This document shows, one piece after another, positions 1 to 9,912 of a stretch of 64,000 nucleotides of DNA. The stretch is from contig CM059972.1 of assembly GCA_030490835.1 (NCBI GenBank), positions 43,131,452-43,195,451 of the forward strand, in the 5' to 3' direction. The position numbers were made by a program, and so were the translations under genes. The DNA comes from Annona cherimola. Lineage: Eukaryota > Streptophyta > Magnoliopsida > Magnoliales > Annonaceae. Numbering within the stretch: position 1 is the first letter of the stretch; each line of letters starts with the position of its first letter. The notes under the pieces were generated by a model. The model was not told the DNA's origin. It searched no databases and was given only the letters and a program-made list of their open reading frames with translations.

Positions 1-1002
1 GAAAGAATGTATAATGAGCTGACAAGAAGTAACAAGTATCATCCAGGAACTAAGTTCCTGCATTACATGGATCTTCCTCCATGCCTGAGAGTCCTCAAAC
101 TACTCATCGCCCACTGCATCTACCCAAAAGGCGGTGGAAGGAATCAGCTCAACCCGCAAGAGGCCATAATTCTATGGAAGCTAGTCAACAAAGTCAAGAT
201 CAGTCTACCAAGACTCTTCCTAGAAGCCTTGGTATCTCGAAAGGACAATCCTCGAGGCGTTTTACCCTACAGGGCATGGATCACGAGGATTCTGGAGTAC
301 TATGAAGTGGACATTGATGGCGAACCCTTCAAAGTCCCTAAAATCACAAATGCCATCAATAAGGCATTGCTCCAAAGAATGAAGATCAATTTGGAGCAGT
401 TCAGAGATGAAAGGATTCGAGAAAAGTTGGGCGAACCAGCTCCTGAGGAAGCAAGACAAGCACAAACTGAGGGGGAGCAGCCTCCAGAGGCACCACCTGC
501 CCCACCCTAGGACATTCCGGAGGGGCCGGCAACTCCTATGTCCCATGGATCCTTCTCTCCACAGGGATCTTCCATACCATATCGGACGCCTCATCCTCCA
601 TCACAAGAGGTCATGCTACAGAGCATCCAAGATGAGATCTCTGCTCTTCGAGAAGAAATGGGTCACCAAGAGGATCGAATGACCAGCCTAGTCTCCGAGG
701 TTCTCACTGCTATCAATGATATGCATTCCCGACAAGATCGAATCGACCGAGAAATGTGTACCATTAGATATCATCTTGCATCTGGGCGACACAAAAATCG
801 GCCCATACCTGAACTTGATCCATTCGATTCCGGATCAGTTCATCGAGATCCGACTCCCGCTCCAGTCTCTTCATTTTATTCATCCGCTCATGTTCGTCCT
901 ATCAAACCCATTCAATCTGCATATCCCATTTCCCAATTTCAATTCACCAAATCTTTGGTAATTGAACCATTTTTTGAAGGATTGACAAAAAGGGGGAGAT
1001 AG
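1..1002 (+). pseudogene. Envelope-like third ORF of Sirevirus-type element, C-terminal part
   Basis: The frame is open from the window start to a TAG at 508-510 and continues in the same frame to 1002, so one stop interrupts a single long ORF. The N-terminal part, seen in the second copy from 32360, resembles the putative plant transposon protein domain found in many plant repeats. After the stop comes a heptad-like stretch (about 604-780) that looks like a coiled coil. The last codons run into the first polypurine tract and the ORF ends in TKRGR. No signal peptide or membrane segment is visible, so a true envelope role is not supported. Relative to copy 2 one codon differs near 297 (Leu here, Pro there). 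Confidence 0.75.
987..999 (+). promoter_or_regulatory. First (internal) polypurine tract
   Basis: AAAAAGGGGGAGA overlaps the last codons of the envelope-like ORF. The same purine tract recurs at 1255 next to the LTR. Multiple tracts are a known Sirevirus trait; this one is not adjacent to the LTR. Confidence 0.75.
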
Positions 1003-1254
1003 AATAGAGTATTTGAGTACACAAGCATAGGCTTTAGAGCATTTTGGGTCGGGTAGTTTGTATTTAAGTTTCATTTTTGCTTTACATTGTAATCTGTAAA
1101 ATGAAATTTGATTTATGAAACTTGTTTTATGTTCAAATATGTGTCTCATGCTTGCTATACTCTGTTTGAAAGTTATTATGATGATTTGTTTTGGAAACTA
1201 TATGATTGTGATTTTCTTGAAAGGTACAAACTCAAATTAGTTTTGTCAATCATC

Positions 1255-1268
1255 AAAAAGGGGGAGAT
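1255..1268 (+). promoter_or_regulatory. Polypurine tract next to 3' LTR
   Basis: AAAAAGGGGGAGAT lies directly before the TGTTGG start of the 3' LTR at 1269, the position expected for the primer of plus-strand DNA synthesis. The 266 bases between the two tracts (1003-1268) hold no gene that I can recognise. Confidence 0.9.
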
Positions 1269-2660
1269 TGTTGGAAACAATGTTCAAAACAAAATAAAAT
1301 TGACCAAAGCATGAGTTTTGATGATTAACAAAGTTAAATTTGAGTATAAAGTGAATACTAATGATTTTGTTGAATATTTTAAGGAATGAAATAGCCAAGT
1401 CGATTTCCAAGTCGACTTGGACTTCGACTAGGGTGAAGTCGATCCCAAAGTCGACTCCATCCTCGACTCCAAAATGAACCCCACGACCAGTTTTGAAAAT
1501 AGAAGAAAAGCAGGTGAAGTCGCAGGCCAATTTGACTCTACTTGCGACTTGGGAAGCCAAGTCGCAAACGAAGTCGACTCCAGCATCGACTTCAGATGGC
1601 AAAATCACTCCAGAGTTGAATCTGGGGCAGAAAAATACCGAAGTCGCAGACGAAGTCGACTCCAGTTGCGACTTGGGTGAAGTCGCAGACGAAGTCGACC
1701 TCAAGATCAACTTGAGGTTTTCAAAGTTCAAAGATGTAGATGCAAGCTCATTTCAAGATCAACTTAAGTTTCTCAAGTCCAAGGAAAAGCTCCAAGCATA
1801 TTTCAAGATGAAGTAATTCAAGATGTAAAGACTAATATCAAAAGAAAGCAAGATGGTTGAATCAAAGGCAAAAACAATCATGCAAGTTTTTCAAGCTTCA
1901 CAAGGTCTACAAAATATTATTGAAGGAAAGAAGCCAAGCAAGCTAAAGGAAATCAAACAAAGATCAAATTGTTTTCAGTACAAGAACTGGTCAAGTCGCA
2001 ACCCAAGTCGACTCCAAGATCGACTTGAGGTCAAGTCTGAAACCAAGTCGACCTAGACTCAGACTTGGAAAATGCAGAACTGAAGTCGCACACGAAGTCG
2101 ACTCCAGTTGCGACTTGGGAAGCCAAGTCGCAGACGAAGTCGACTCCACCTGCGACTTGGGAAGCAACGTTCGAATTTTTGAACGTTGGAACATTTATTG
2201 CGCCCCAACCACTTCTATAACGTTCAAATCTTCCCCATTCTATAAATAGACACTCAAGCAAACGTTGGAATATACACTACATAGCCTAAAGAGATAAAAG
2301 AAGTGCAAACAAGAGCTCCCATTTTCTTTTCTCCAAATTTGAGTGATCTATACACTTTCAAAGGAAGAACGAGCTTCAAGTTGCAAGTAGCGTCAACGAT
2401 ATACAACCGGTTGCTTCTACAAACTCTTCCTCAAGCTGAATCTTGCCTACACAACTCAGTAAAGTGTAGATCTTCCTTATTTTCATTATTCTTTGTTATT
2501 GGTCTTGGTTTGAGTTTGTTGTAACAAACCAAGACGTTGCAAGTAGAGTTGTGATTGGAGTTGAACTCATCATCTACTTGTATCAAGTGTATAAGCCCCC
2601 TAGAGTTAGAATCTAGAAGAGAGCAGAGACTCTAAGGGATTAAGCTTGCAAGAAATTGGG
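1269..2660 (+). repeat. Truncated 3' LTR of Sirevirus-type element
   Basis: It starts TGTTGG like the 5' LTR at 25042 and matches that LTR (by eye about 98 percent) to about 2637. There it skips a segment equal to about 26411-26566 of the 5' LTR, picks up a short match (GGATTAAGCTT) and loses similarity near 2660. The terminal CCAACA and the downstream target duplication are absent. U3 carries many GTCGAC motifs, and a TATA box is at 2241. Short apparent ORFs on both strands arise from the repeat motif and are not genes. Confidence 0.9.
2241..2248 (+). promoter_or_regulatory. LTR TATA box
   Basis: TATAAATA follows the GTCGAC-rich block and lies 5' of the presumed R region. The same box is at 26015 in the 5' LTR of the element family. 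Confidence 0.7.
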
Positions 2661-2769
2661 ATTAGATATTTTGACTTTTCAAACCAAAAAGTGAATAGCA
2701 TTTATGTTAAAAAAGTATAAAATAATCTAATGCATAAAGACAAATTTGAGGTGTCAAGAGGGGGTAATT
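2661..2769 (+). other. Remnant of gypsy 3' untranslated region
   Basis: This short AT-rich piece lies between the truncated copia LTR and the gypsy LTR and ends in a purine-rich AAGAGGGGG tract at about 2755-2764, a plausible gypsy polypurine tract. No coding sequence is left, so the integrase C-terminus and any chromodomain of the gypsy element have been deleted. Confidence 0.5.
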
Positions 2770-5700
2770 TGTAGGGTATTATGTAAATTACTAAAAATGA
2801 GAAAATCCCTACAATTATCTCTTAATCGAATGCATAATTAAAGGGGTCAAAAGGAGCATGGAATAGGTGGCAGCTATGGACGTGTAAACAACCATGTAAC
2901 TTCATTTTATGAAATATTTTTTAATAAAATAAATACCTAAAGTCAACTATGAATTAATGAGGATAATTTTGCATTAAATTAAAGTGGAAAATCGGATTTA
3001 ACAGGTGCTGATCTGGACCGTTGAATGGGAAAAGCAAAAATGGACAGCAACATATTCCAATGATGATGTGGACGGTTTAGCAGCTCTATGTATATTTTAT
3101 AATTTTTTTATTAAGATAAAATGACCCTAAATACCCTACACTACTAGTTAATTAAATTAATAATTAAATAAAACTAGAAAAAAATTAATTATGATGAGAT
3201 AAGCTATTGCAAAAGAGGAACGTGTGCAGGCATCAAAAAATGGTGCAGAAAATGGTGACCGTCCAAGTGGTCAAAATGTGATTTTTTTATTTTTTAAAAA
3301 TTGATAAATGCATGGATAATTAGCCTAGGTATTAGGGAATATAAATTTTCAATTAATAGCTGCAAAATTCGTTAAAAAAATTGGAAAACAGCAGCTGATT
3401 GTGGATGTGATCTGGTGGACAAATTTGAGATGATTTAATGCAATGGATAATTAGCAAATTTTTAATTAAGAAAAAAATTAATTTAAATGGCCCAAAAGTT
3501 GCAATTTCAGCTAAGGGGATAGAATTTCATTGGAATTAGCATAGATGAGGTGGCATGTGGGGTCCATTAGTTGGAAATTTCCAGCTAATTTCATAAAAAG
3601 CAAGGGACGTCCATGCATATCAAGAGGACTTAGAAATTTTCAGCATTTGGAAACTCTCCATTCCAGCAGAAGCTCACGTCCCTCTCCCATCATTTTGACA
3701 CCCTAAAATAAGTGAAGAAAAAAAGGAAGAAAAGGAGGAGTTAAGAAGAGAAAGCTTGCTTGAGAAGTAGAATTAAGTGTTGCTCCCTATACAAGTAAGT
3801 ACATAATGAGTTTGAATGCTTTTAGATTGGTTTTTCTAACTCAATTTGTGGAGTGAAAATATGCTTCATAATGAAACCTTTAATGAAGAATTATGATGCT
3901 TTTAATTAGGGAATTAATAGGAATTTATTTGCAAGAAGTGCAATTAAGAGTTAGATGTGAATAGAGAATGTTTAGTGTGATATATGAGATTCTACACTAG
4001 CTTAAACATGCTCAAATTTATGTTTAAGTTGCTGTTTTATTTGGTGGATGTAATCACATGATAATTCATGATATAATGTTGAAAATATATGAAATTTAGC
4101 ATGAATTATGAAGTGTACAAGATAAGCTAGTTAGGGTTTCTTCTAATGCCCGAAATTCATGTTTAAATGTTGAAAATGATATATGAAATGATTTAAATAA
4201 ATTATGGGTGAATTGTAGGGTAAAATACCCTAAATATAGGACACTTTGGATGTAAAAAGGAACCTTTCATAAACTTCCCAAATTCGGATTTTTAAGGGAG
4301 TATGAAGTGGACGTCCAAATGTTGTAAACGGGTACCCTATACATGTATAAAATGTTGCTGTTTTGCAAATAACTTATGTATGGATTTTAAATATGTAAAA
4401 ATGAATTGAATTTAGGGTAAGAAAATAGGGATAAATTTCTGGAATTAAGTAGATAAAAATCTGTTTAAGTTGGAGTATCAAAAAAGACGTTTAAAGTGTA
4501 GAAATCGGATGTCAAAGTTGCTGTTTTTTGAACTTTGAAAATTGTGGATTAAAAATTCGTAAAAATGCACTAAATAAGTATTAAATGAAGTATATACACT
4601 TGATGAATTAGAGGACAAGTTTTCAATTTGAAAAACTTTAAGAAATATATGAATTAGACGTTGTTAGACGTACATATGTGAAGCAGTGCACATGATAAGA
4701 TGATAAATGCATTATGTAAAATATTAAAATGCAAAAATATGTTAAAATATGATGGAAAGACGTGAAATGCATTGCTGAATTGATAATCTCAAATTTTGAG
4801 ATTAAATTATGGGAATTAAATATGTGATATAATGACTAATTGATATACGTAAGTATAAAGTACACATACCCGACTTGGAAATTAAACGGGTTATGAATAT
4901 TTATGGAAATGGGTTGGAAAACTAAATGAATGCAAGAAAATAGAATTTACATGGATATTATGCTATTCTGTCATAGGCAAAAGGAAGGAAAAGGTTGACA
5001 CGGAAAGCTCTCATGGTCAAGGTAAGCAAGCAAATTTTTCTAAATGAATTTCTATTTATTAAAAATTTCTTTGAAATAATTGCAAATAATGTTTTAATTG
5101 CTTTTATTGTTTTAGCAAATGTTATTTGAAATTAATTTCTCACTTTTTAAGGATGGTCATTCCTTAGTTCATTATGTATTGCAAATTGATTTATATAACT
5201 GTTTTATGATTCTGAAAATTTCTGTCCTATGGTAATATGTGTTAAAAATCATGCTAGCACGTTATGGATAATACATGTGCACAATGCATAAGGTTCACCT
5301 TAAAGGAATAAGTGGACCGGTTGTCCCCCTTTGGTGTTACCAAGTCGCTAATATAGGCCAAGGGTCGGCGGCGTCTTCCTGTGTGGGAGGATATGAAGAC
5401 GGATGGTCGCCTAGCTAGCCTCCATCCTAAGGGATCATAATGCATACATTTCATTGTCAGTATATATATATATATCCCTTAGGGGGTATAATGATGCTTT
5501 CCATAATGATTACAAATAAAAGGTTTCTGCTCCGCAGGTAGTTGATCACTTGATAAGTGTCTCTACTAAATGGAGGGAAATGGTTTTGGAAAATGTTGTT
5601 TTAAAATAGTTTGTTTGCAAATATATATAATGCTTGCTTATTGAGTATACAACTCACGTTTTTGTTTTCCAAACCCATAGACAGGCGAATGAAGAGACTT

Positions 5701-6089
5701 GGCAAAGGAGCAAATAAAATATCATAAAAGCAAGAGAAAAATATCTACAGTTATTATGATATAGTAGAACTTATGTTGAATGGATGTAATTAAGTTGTTG
5801 TTTTCATAAGGGCAACCATGGTTATAACATGCAGTGACATCTGATTTAGGAGAATGTTGTAATGTTTTTGAATAACATGCTTTGTTGTGTGTTGAATGAT
5901 TGGAAATGACTTAGTTATTACCTGAGGTATAATTAAGAGGAAATAAACTCCTCTGAAAATATATTTTACTAGATAATTATTTGTTAAAAACCCGCCGTGT
6001 GACAGGGCAAAAATCTTGATCACGTTTACCAGTCGATACTGATCCCGAGGTAAGGCTTAGGATGTGATGCTCGGGTTTGGGGCGCCACA
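2770..6089 (+). repeat. 3' LTR of Ty3/gypsy element (3.3 kb)
   Basis: It starts TGTAGGG after a purine tract and ends GCGCCACA at 6089. Beyond it the sequence turns abruptly into a minus-strand copia RNase H gene. The last 371 bases (5719-6089) are about 95 percent identical to 18962-19328, which precedes a primer binding site and so defines the end of this LTR type. Further upstream the two LTRs match only weakly. Inside are a good donor (GTAAGT at 3795), a 45-nt micro-exon candidate (4977-5021), an acceptor at 5679-5680 and a short TA microsatellite at 5461-5475. Short apparent ORFs such as 5254-5454 lack any family features. Confidence 0.8.
4977..5021 (+). other. Candidate non-coding micro-exon in gypsy 3' LTR
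   Basis: It is preceded by CTGTCATAG (acceptor-like) and followed by GTAAGCAAGC (donor-like). The related LTR has the same arrangement at 16077-16122 although the surrounding sequence is poorly conserved. The role is inferred. Confidence 0.4.
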
Positions 6090-8329
6090 GCAATGTATTT
6101 GGCTTCAGCAGTAGATAGAGCAACACTAGTTTTTTTCTTAAAAACCATGAAACTAACATGTTTCCAAGAAACTGACATGTTCCACTAGTACTTTTTCTAT
6201 CTACTTTGTAACCGGCAAAGTTTGCATCTGAGTAGCCAATTAGATCAAATGTTGATCCCTTTGAATACCATAATCCTGGATTAGTAGTTTTGATTAAATA
6301 TCTGAAAATTCTTTTTACAGCTATTAGATTTGATTCTTTTGGACATATTGCAATCTTGAACACATACAAACACTAAACAAAATATCTGGTCTAGTAGCAG
6401 TTAAATATAACAAAGATCCTATCATGCTTCTATATCATTTTTATTCAATAGATTTACCCTTTTCAGCCTTGACAATCTTGATGGTGGAACTCATTGGCTT
6501 GTTTGCTCCTTTACTATTTTGCATTCCGAACTTCTTTAGCATCTCTTTGACGTATTTGGACTGGTTTATAAAAATTCCTTCGGTTAGTTGCTTAATTTGC
6601 AGTCCAAGGAAGAAGTTTAACTCTCCCATCATGCTCATTTCGAATTTACTCTGCATAATCTCAGAAAATTCTTGACACAAAATTTCATTAGTAACACCGA
6701 ATATTATATCATCCACATAAATTTGAACAATTAAAATATTTTTGTCCTTATATTTGATAAATAATGTTGTATCAACTTTTCCTCTTTGAAAATAATGATC
6801 AATCAAAAATTTGATTAACCTTTCATACCAAGCTCTTGGAGCTTGTTTAAATCCATAAAATGCTTTTGTTAATTTAAAAATAAATTTTGATTGATCCTTC
6901 TCTTCAAATCCAGGAGGTTGTTCAACATATATTCCTCATTTAAGTATCCATTCAAAAATGTACTCTTCACATCCATTTGAAACAATTTAAAGTCCATGTG
7001 AGAAGCAAAAGCTAGTAGGATACGTATGACCTCTAATCTAGTTACAGAAGCATATGATTCTTCAAAATCAATTCCCTCTTCTTGGGAATATCCTTTGGCT
7101 ACTAATCTGGCTTTTTTCCTTACTACAAGTCCACTTTCGTCTAATTTGTTCCTAAAAACCCATTTGGTACCAATAATCGTGCAATCTTTGGGTCTAGAAA
7201 CTAGGTGTCATACTTTATTTCTTTCAAATTGATTTAGTTCTTCTTGCATTGCAGCGATCCAATTTTCATTATTAAGAGCTTGATCAATAGAGTTTGGTTC
7301 AATTTTAGACACAAAAGTAAATTCTTCACAAATATTGTGTCTTGATCTTCTAGTGTTTACTCTTTCATAAATATTGCCAATAACTTGCTCAATTGGATGG
7401 TCATTTTTGAATTTTAAATCTGTAGGAGGTTTATAGAAATTATTACCTTCACTTACCCTTCCTCCGTAGAATTCTCTTGCTTTGTTTCGGCTCCTCCTTA
7501 TTGTTCTAGTTGTTCGTTTTTTGGATTATTTAATGCTTCATCTGCATCACTTAACTCATCCTCTTTTTTGCGGTTTGGATTAAATTCATCAAATACAACA
7601 TGGATTGATTCTTGTACTATTTGATTTCTTTTGTTAAAAACTCTATACGCTTTGCTATTTGATGAATAACCAAGAAATATTGTCTCATCACTTTTGGCGT
7701 CTAACTTTTCCAAGTTTGATTTTCCATTATTTAACACATAGCAAGTACATCCAAAAGCATGAAAATATGAAATGTTTGGTTTTCTTCCCTTCCATAGTTC
7801 ATATGGGGTCTTTTTCAAGATTTCTCTTATGTTAACTCGATTAAGTACATGGCTTGATGTACTTACACCCCAAAATCTTTTGGATAATTTGCTCTCATTT
7901 AGCATGGTTCTAGCCATCTCTTATATTGTTCTATTTTTTCTTTCAACTATCCCATTTTGTTGGGGAGTTCTTGGTGCAGAAAATGTGTAGTGAATTCCTT
8001 TCTCATTGCAGAATTCTATAAACCGTTTATTTTCAAATTCACCACCATGATCACTTCTAATGGTTACGACTGTGTTCTGTTTTTCATTTTGCACCAAATT
8101 CGAAAAAGTGACAAACATGGAGAAGACTTCATCTTTGCTAGCTAAGAGTACTATCCATGTAAATTTTGAAAAATCATCAACTATGACAAATACATACTTT
8201 TTCCGACCAAGAGTTAAAATGTGTGATGGCCCGTAAAGATCCATGTGTAGTAGTTCAAGTGGCCTGGTTATTGAAATTTTCTTTTTGGTGGAAAATGACA
8301 TTTTTGGTTGCTTGGATAGTTGACATGCT
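6090..8329 (-). pseudogene. Copia pol pseudogene: integrase, RT, partial RNase H
   Basis: It begins inside the zinc-binding CxxC of the gag-pre-integrase domain. The integrase core keeps all three acidic residues: Asp in LLHMDLYGP, Asp in RSDHGGEF and Glu in NGIVERKNRT. A TAA at 7923-7921 stands where the sister element has CAA. RT follows with frameshifts but keeps the YVDD active site (about 6720). RNase H keeps GYSDANFAG and then frameshifts near the STAEAKYIA region and is cut by the gypsy LTR. Protease is absent. Its active-site residues are better kept than those of the plus-strand element. Confidence 0.88.
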
Positions 8330-9811
8330 TTACATATTTAGAAACATCTTGACACTTTCCCCTGGATTAGAGAACTTTGCTAATGATTCATTTAATGACT
8401 CGTTTTCTTTCTTTAGTCTTTCCACCTCATTTGTCAAGGTATTCTTTTCATCTATTAGGTGGTCAACCTTTTCAGCAGGTTTTCCATTCACAATAATTAT
8501 TGAATCACATTGTCTTTTCTTTATTGTGAATTTGTTTCCCAATTTCTTTATTTCATCATACAATGGATCATATGCTTGTTGCAGTTCCTCTAATTCAGCA
8601 CATTTGAGACATTCATTTGTAGAAGAGAAAATAGAATGAGTGTTCAATTTAGATGTTACCTCTTCACTGCTTCTACAGTTTGTTAAGTTAGTTTGTCCCT
8701 ATAAAATTTCTATTGCAGTAAGGCAAATGTTGCTTTCTTCCTCCATCATGGCCAAGCAACAATCTTTGCACAGTTTGCAGCCTCATTGTCTTCATTCGAT
8801 GAGCCGCTCGTTGTGGACGTTTTCTCATTTACGTGCATCCCTCTTCCTTTAGCTCTTTGAAACTTTCGGTTTTCATTTTGTTCTTTCTTCTGTCGCCATT
8901 CCTTTGTCTTATTCTCCTATGGTGTGGGACATTGAGCTTCCATATGTCCCACTCCTCCACACTGGTAGCATTTGGTTGTCTCCTTCTTTTTCTCCTTCAT
9001 GTTTCTTTCTTTGAATCCTTTGAAATTCTTGCCCTTTCTAATGAATTTTCTAAATCTTCGGGTGAGTAAGGCGATCTCTTCATCGTCGTTTTGAGAAGAT
9101 AAAGTGGACTCATCTGAATTTGCTGCAGCCTTCAAAGCGATTGCTCTTTTATTTTTTATGCTGCTCCTCGTTCCTCCTCTTTATCAGCTCATGTGACATG
9201 AGTGAGCTGATGAGATCTTCTAGCCTTAGGGTGTTTAGATCCTTTGCTTCTTCAATGACTGTGATCTTGGGAGTCCACGATTCAGGTAAAGCCCTTAGAA
9301 TCTTCATAACCTGCTTGGATTTAGAAATAGCTTTCCCGAGACCTTTTATTACATTAGTGATCTTTGAAAATCTAGCAAACATTGGCCCACTTATTTTTGG
9401 TCTGTAGCATTTTAAAGCTTTCTAACTCTCCAATCAAAATATTCCTTCTCGTCCTTTGGACTTGAAAAGTTCCCTCATAAATAGATGTTAGTGTATCCCA
9501 TATTTCTTTAGCAGTTTGACATGAGGATACCCTATCATATTCAGAAGTGGTAAGGGCACAAAAGAGGAAGTTCATGGCTTTTGCGTTGCTCTTACAGTTC
9601 TAACCTCCTCCTTAGACCATGCGAAGGCTCTTTCATCAATTGGTAATATAACACCGTCTTGGATAGCAATCCAAGAATCTATGTCCGTGGCCATGATGAA
9701 CTATTTCAATCTCAACTTCGAGTAACCAAAGTTACTTCTATCAAAAAGTGGTGGCCTTGTAAATGATTGGCCTTTAGCAAATGTGGGGGTGGAAGTTGGT
9801 TGGGATGCCAT
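8330..9811 (-). pseudogene. Copia gag pseudogene (Sirevirus-like)
   Basis: The start codon is at 9811-9809, just inside the primer site, and the first residues match the start of the related plus-strand gag. An in-frame TAG (9703-9701) and several frameshifts follow. Fragments cover the capsid-like UBN2/gag region (about 9575-9149), a CCHC zinc knuckle CYQCGGVGHMEAQC (about 8980-8935) and the coiled-coil C-terminal part (8647-8330, starting with CLKCAELEELQQAY-like residues). The coil ends at the deletion junction with pol. Gag would have packaged the element RNA; this copy cannot make an intact protein. Confidence 0.85.
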
Positions 9812-9845
9812 TAGTAAAATCTCTTTGGTTTAAACTCAAAGACCT

Positions 9846-9856
9846 GCTCGATACCA
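9846..9856 (-). promoter_or_regulatory. Degenerate primer binding site
   Basis: On the minus strand this reads TGGTATCGAGC, the initiator-Met primer site TGGTATCAGAGC with one base missing. It sits two bases inside the LTR end, as in the plus-strand relative. Confidence 0.7.
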
Positions 9857-9858
9857 CT

Positions 9859-9912
9859 TGTTGGTCCTGAGTTTATGGCAATTACCCATGAGAGGAGGGG
9901 TGAATTAGGTAT
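9859..9912 (-). repeat. Stub of copia 5' LTR
   Basis: The minus strand ends in GGACCAACA and shows the same AATTCACCCCTC block as the end of the plus-strand Sirevirus-type LTR. The rest of the LTR was lost when the neighbouring Athila/TAT-type sequence arrived at 9913. Confidence 0.75.

Larger units (their letters stand above)
1..2660 (+). mobile_element. Sirevirus-type Ty1/copia element, 3' end only
   Basis: This is the tail of the copia element seen in full at 25042-35666. It holds the end of the envelope-like ORF (to 1002), two polypurine tracts and a 3' LTR that starts at 1269 and is truncated. The 5' part lies left of the window. Known Sirevirus traits visible here are an extra ORF between pol and the 3' LTR and more than one polypurine tract of the AAAAAGGGGGAGA type. 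Confidence 0.9.
6090..9912 (-). mobile_element. Minus-strand Sirevirus-like copia element, truncated at both ends
   Basis: Reading right to left: a 5' LTR stub (9912-9859), a mutated primer site, gag, then integrase, RT and RNase H fragments. RNase H stops at 6090 where the gypsy LTR begins; the copia codons for the AEAKYIA motif end there. The 5' LTR stub is cut at 9913 by the Athila/TAT-type LTR. Protease and most of the gag-pre-integrase region are missing through an internal deletion near 8330. Protein fragments are close to those of the plus-strand Sirevirus-type element, so the two are sister families. Confidence 0.88.

Noticed and set aside
1246..1731. 161-residue minus-strand frame and similar frames over the GTCGAC arrays (also 25152-25505, 34252-34737, 58159-58512)
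   Set aside because: They read the repeated LTR motif in translation, start or end in LTR sequence and show no family features; they are by-products of the repeat.
5254..5454. 66-residue minus-strand frame in the gypsy LTR
   Set aside because: Lies wholly in the LTR, no motif, not conserved in the related LTR.
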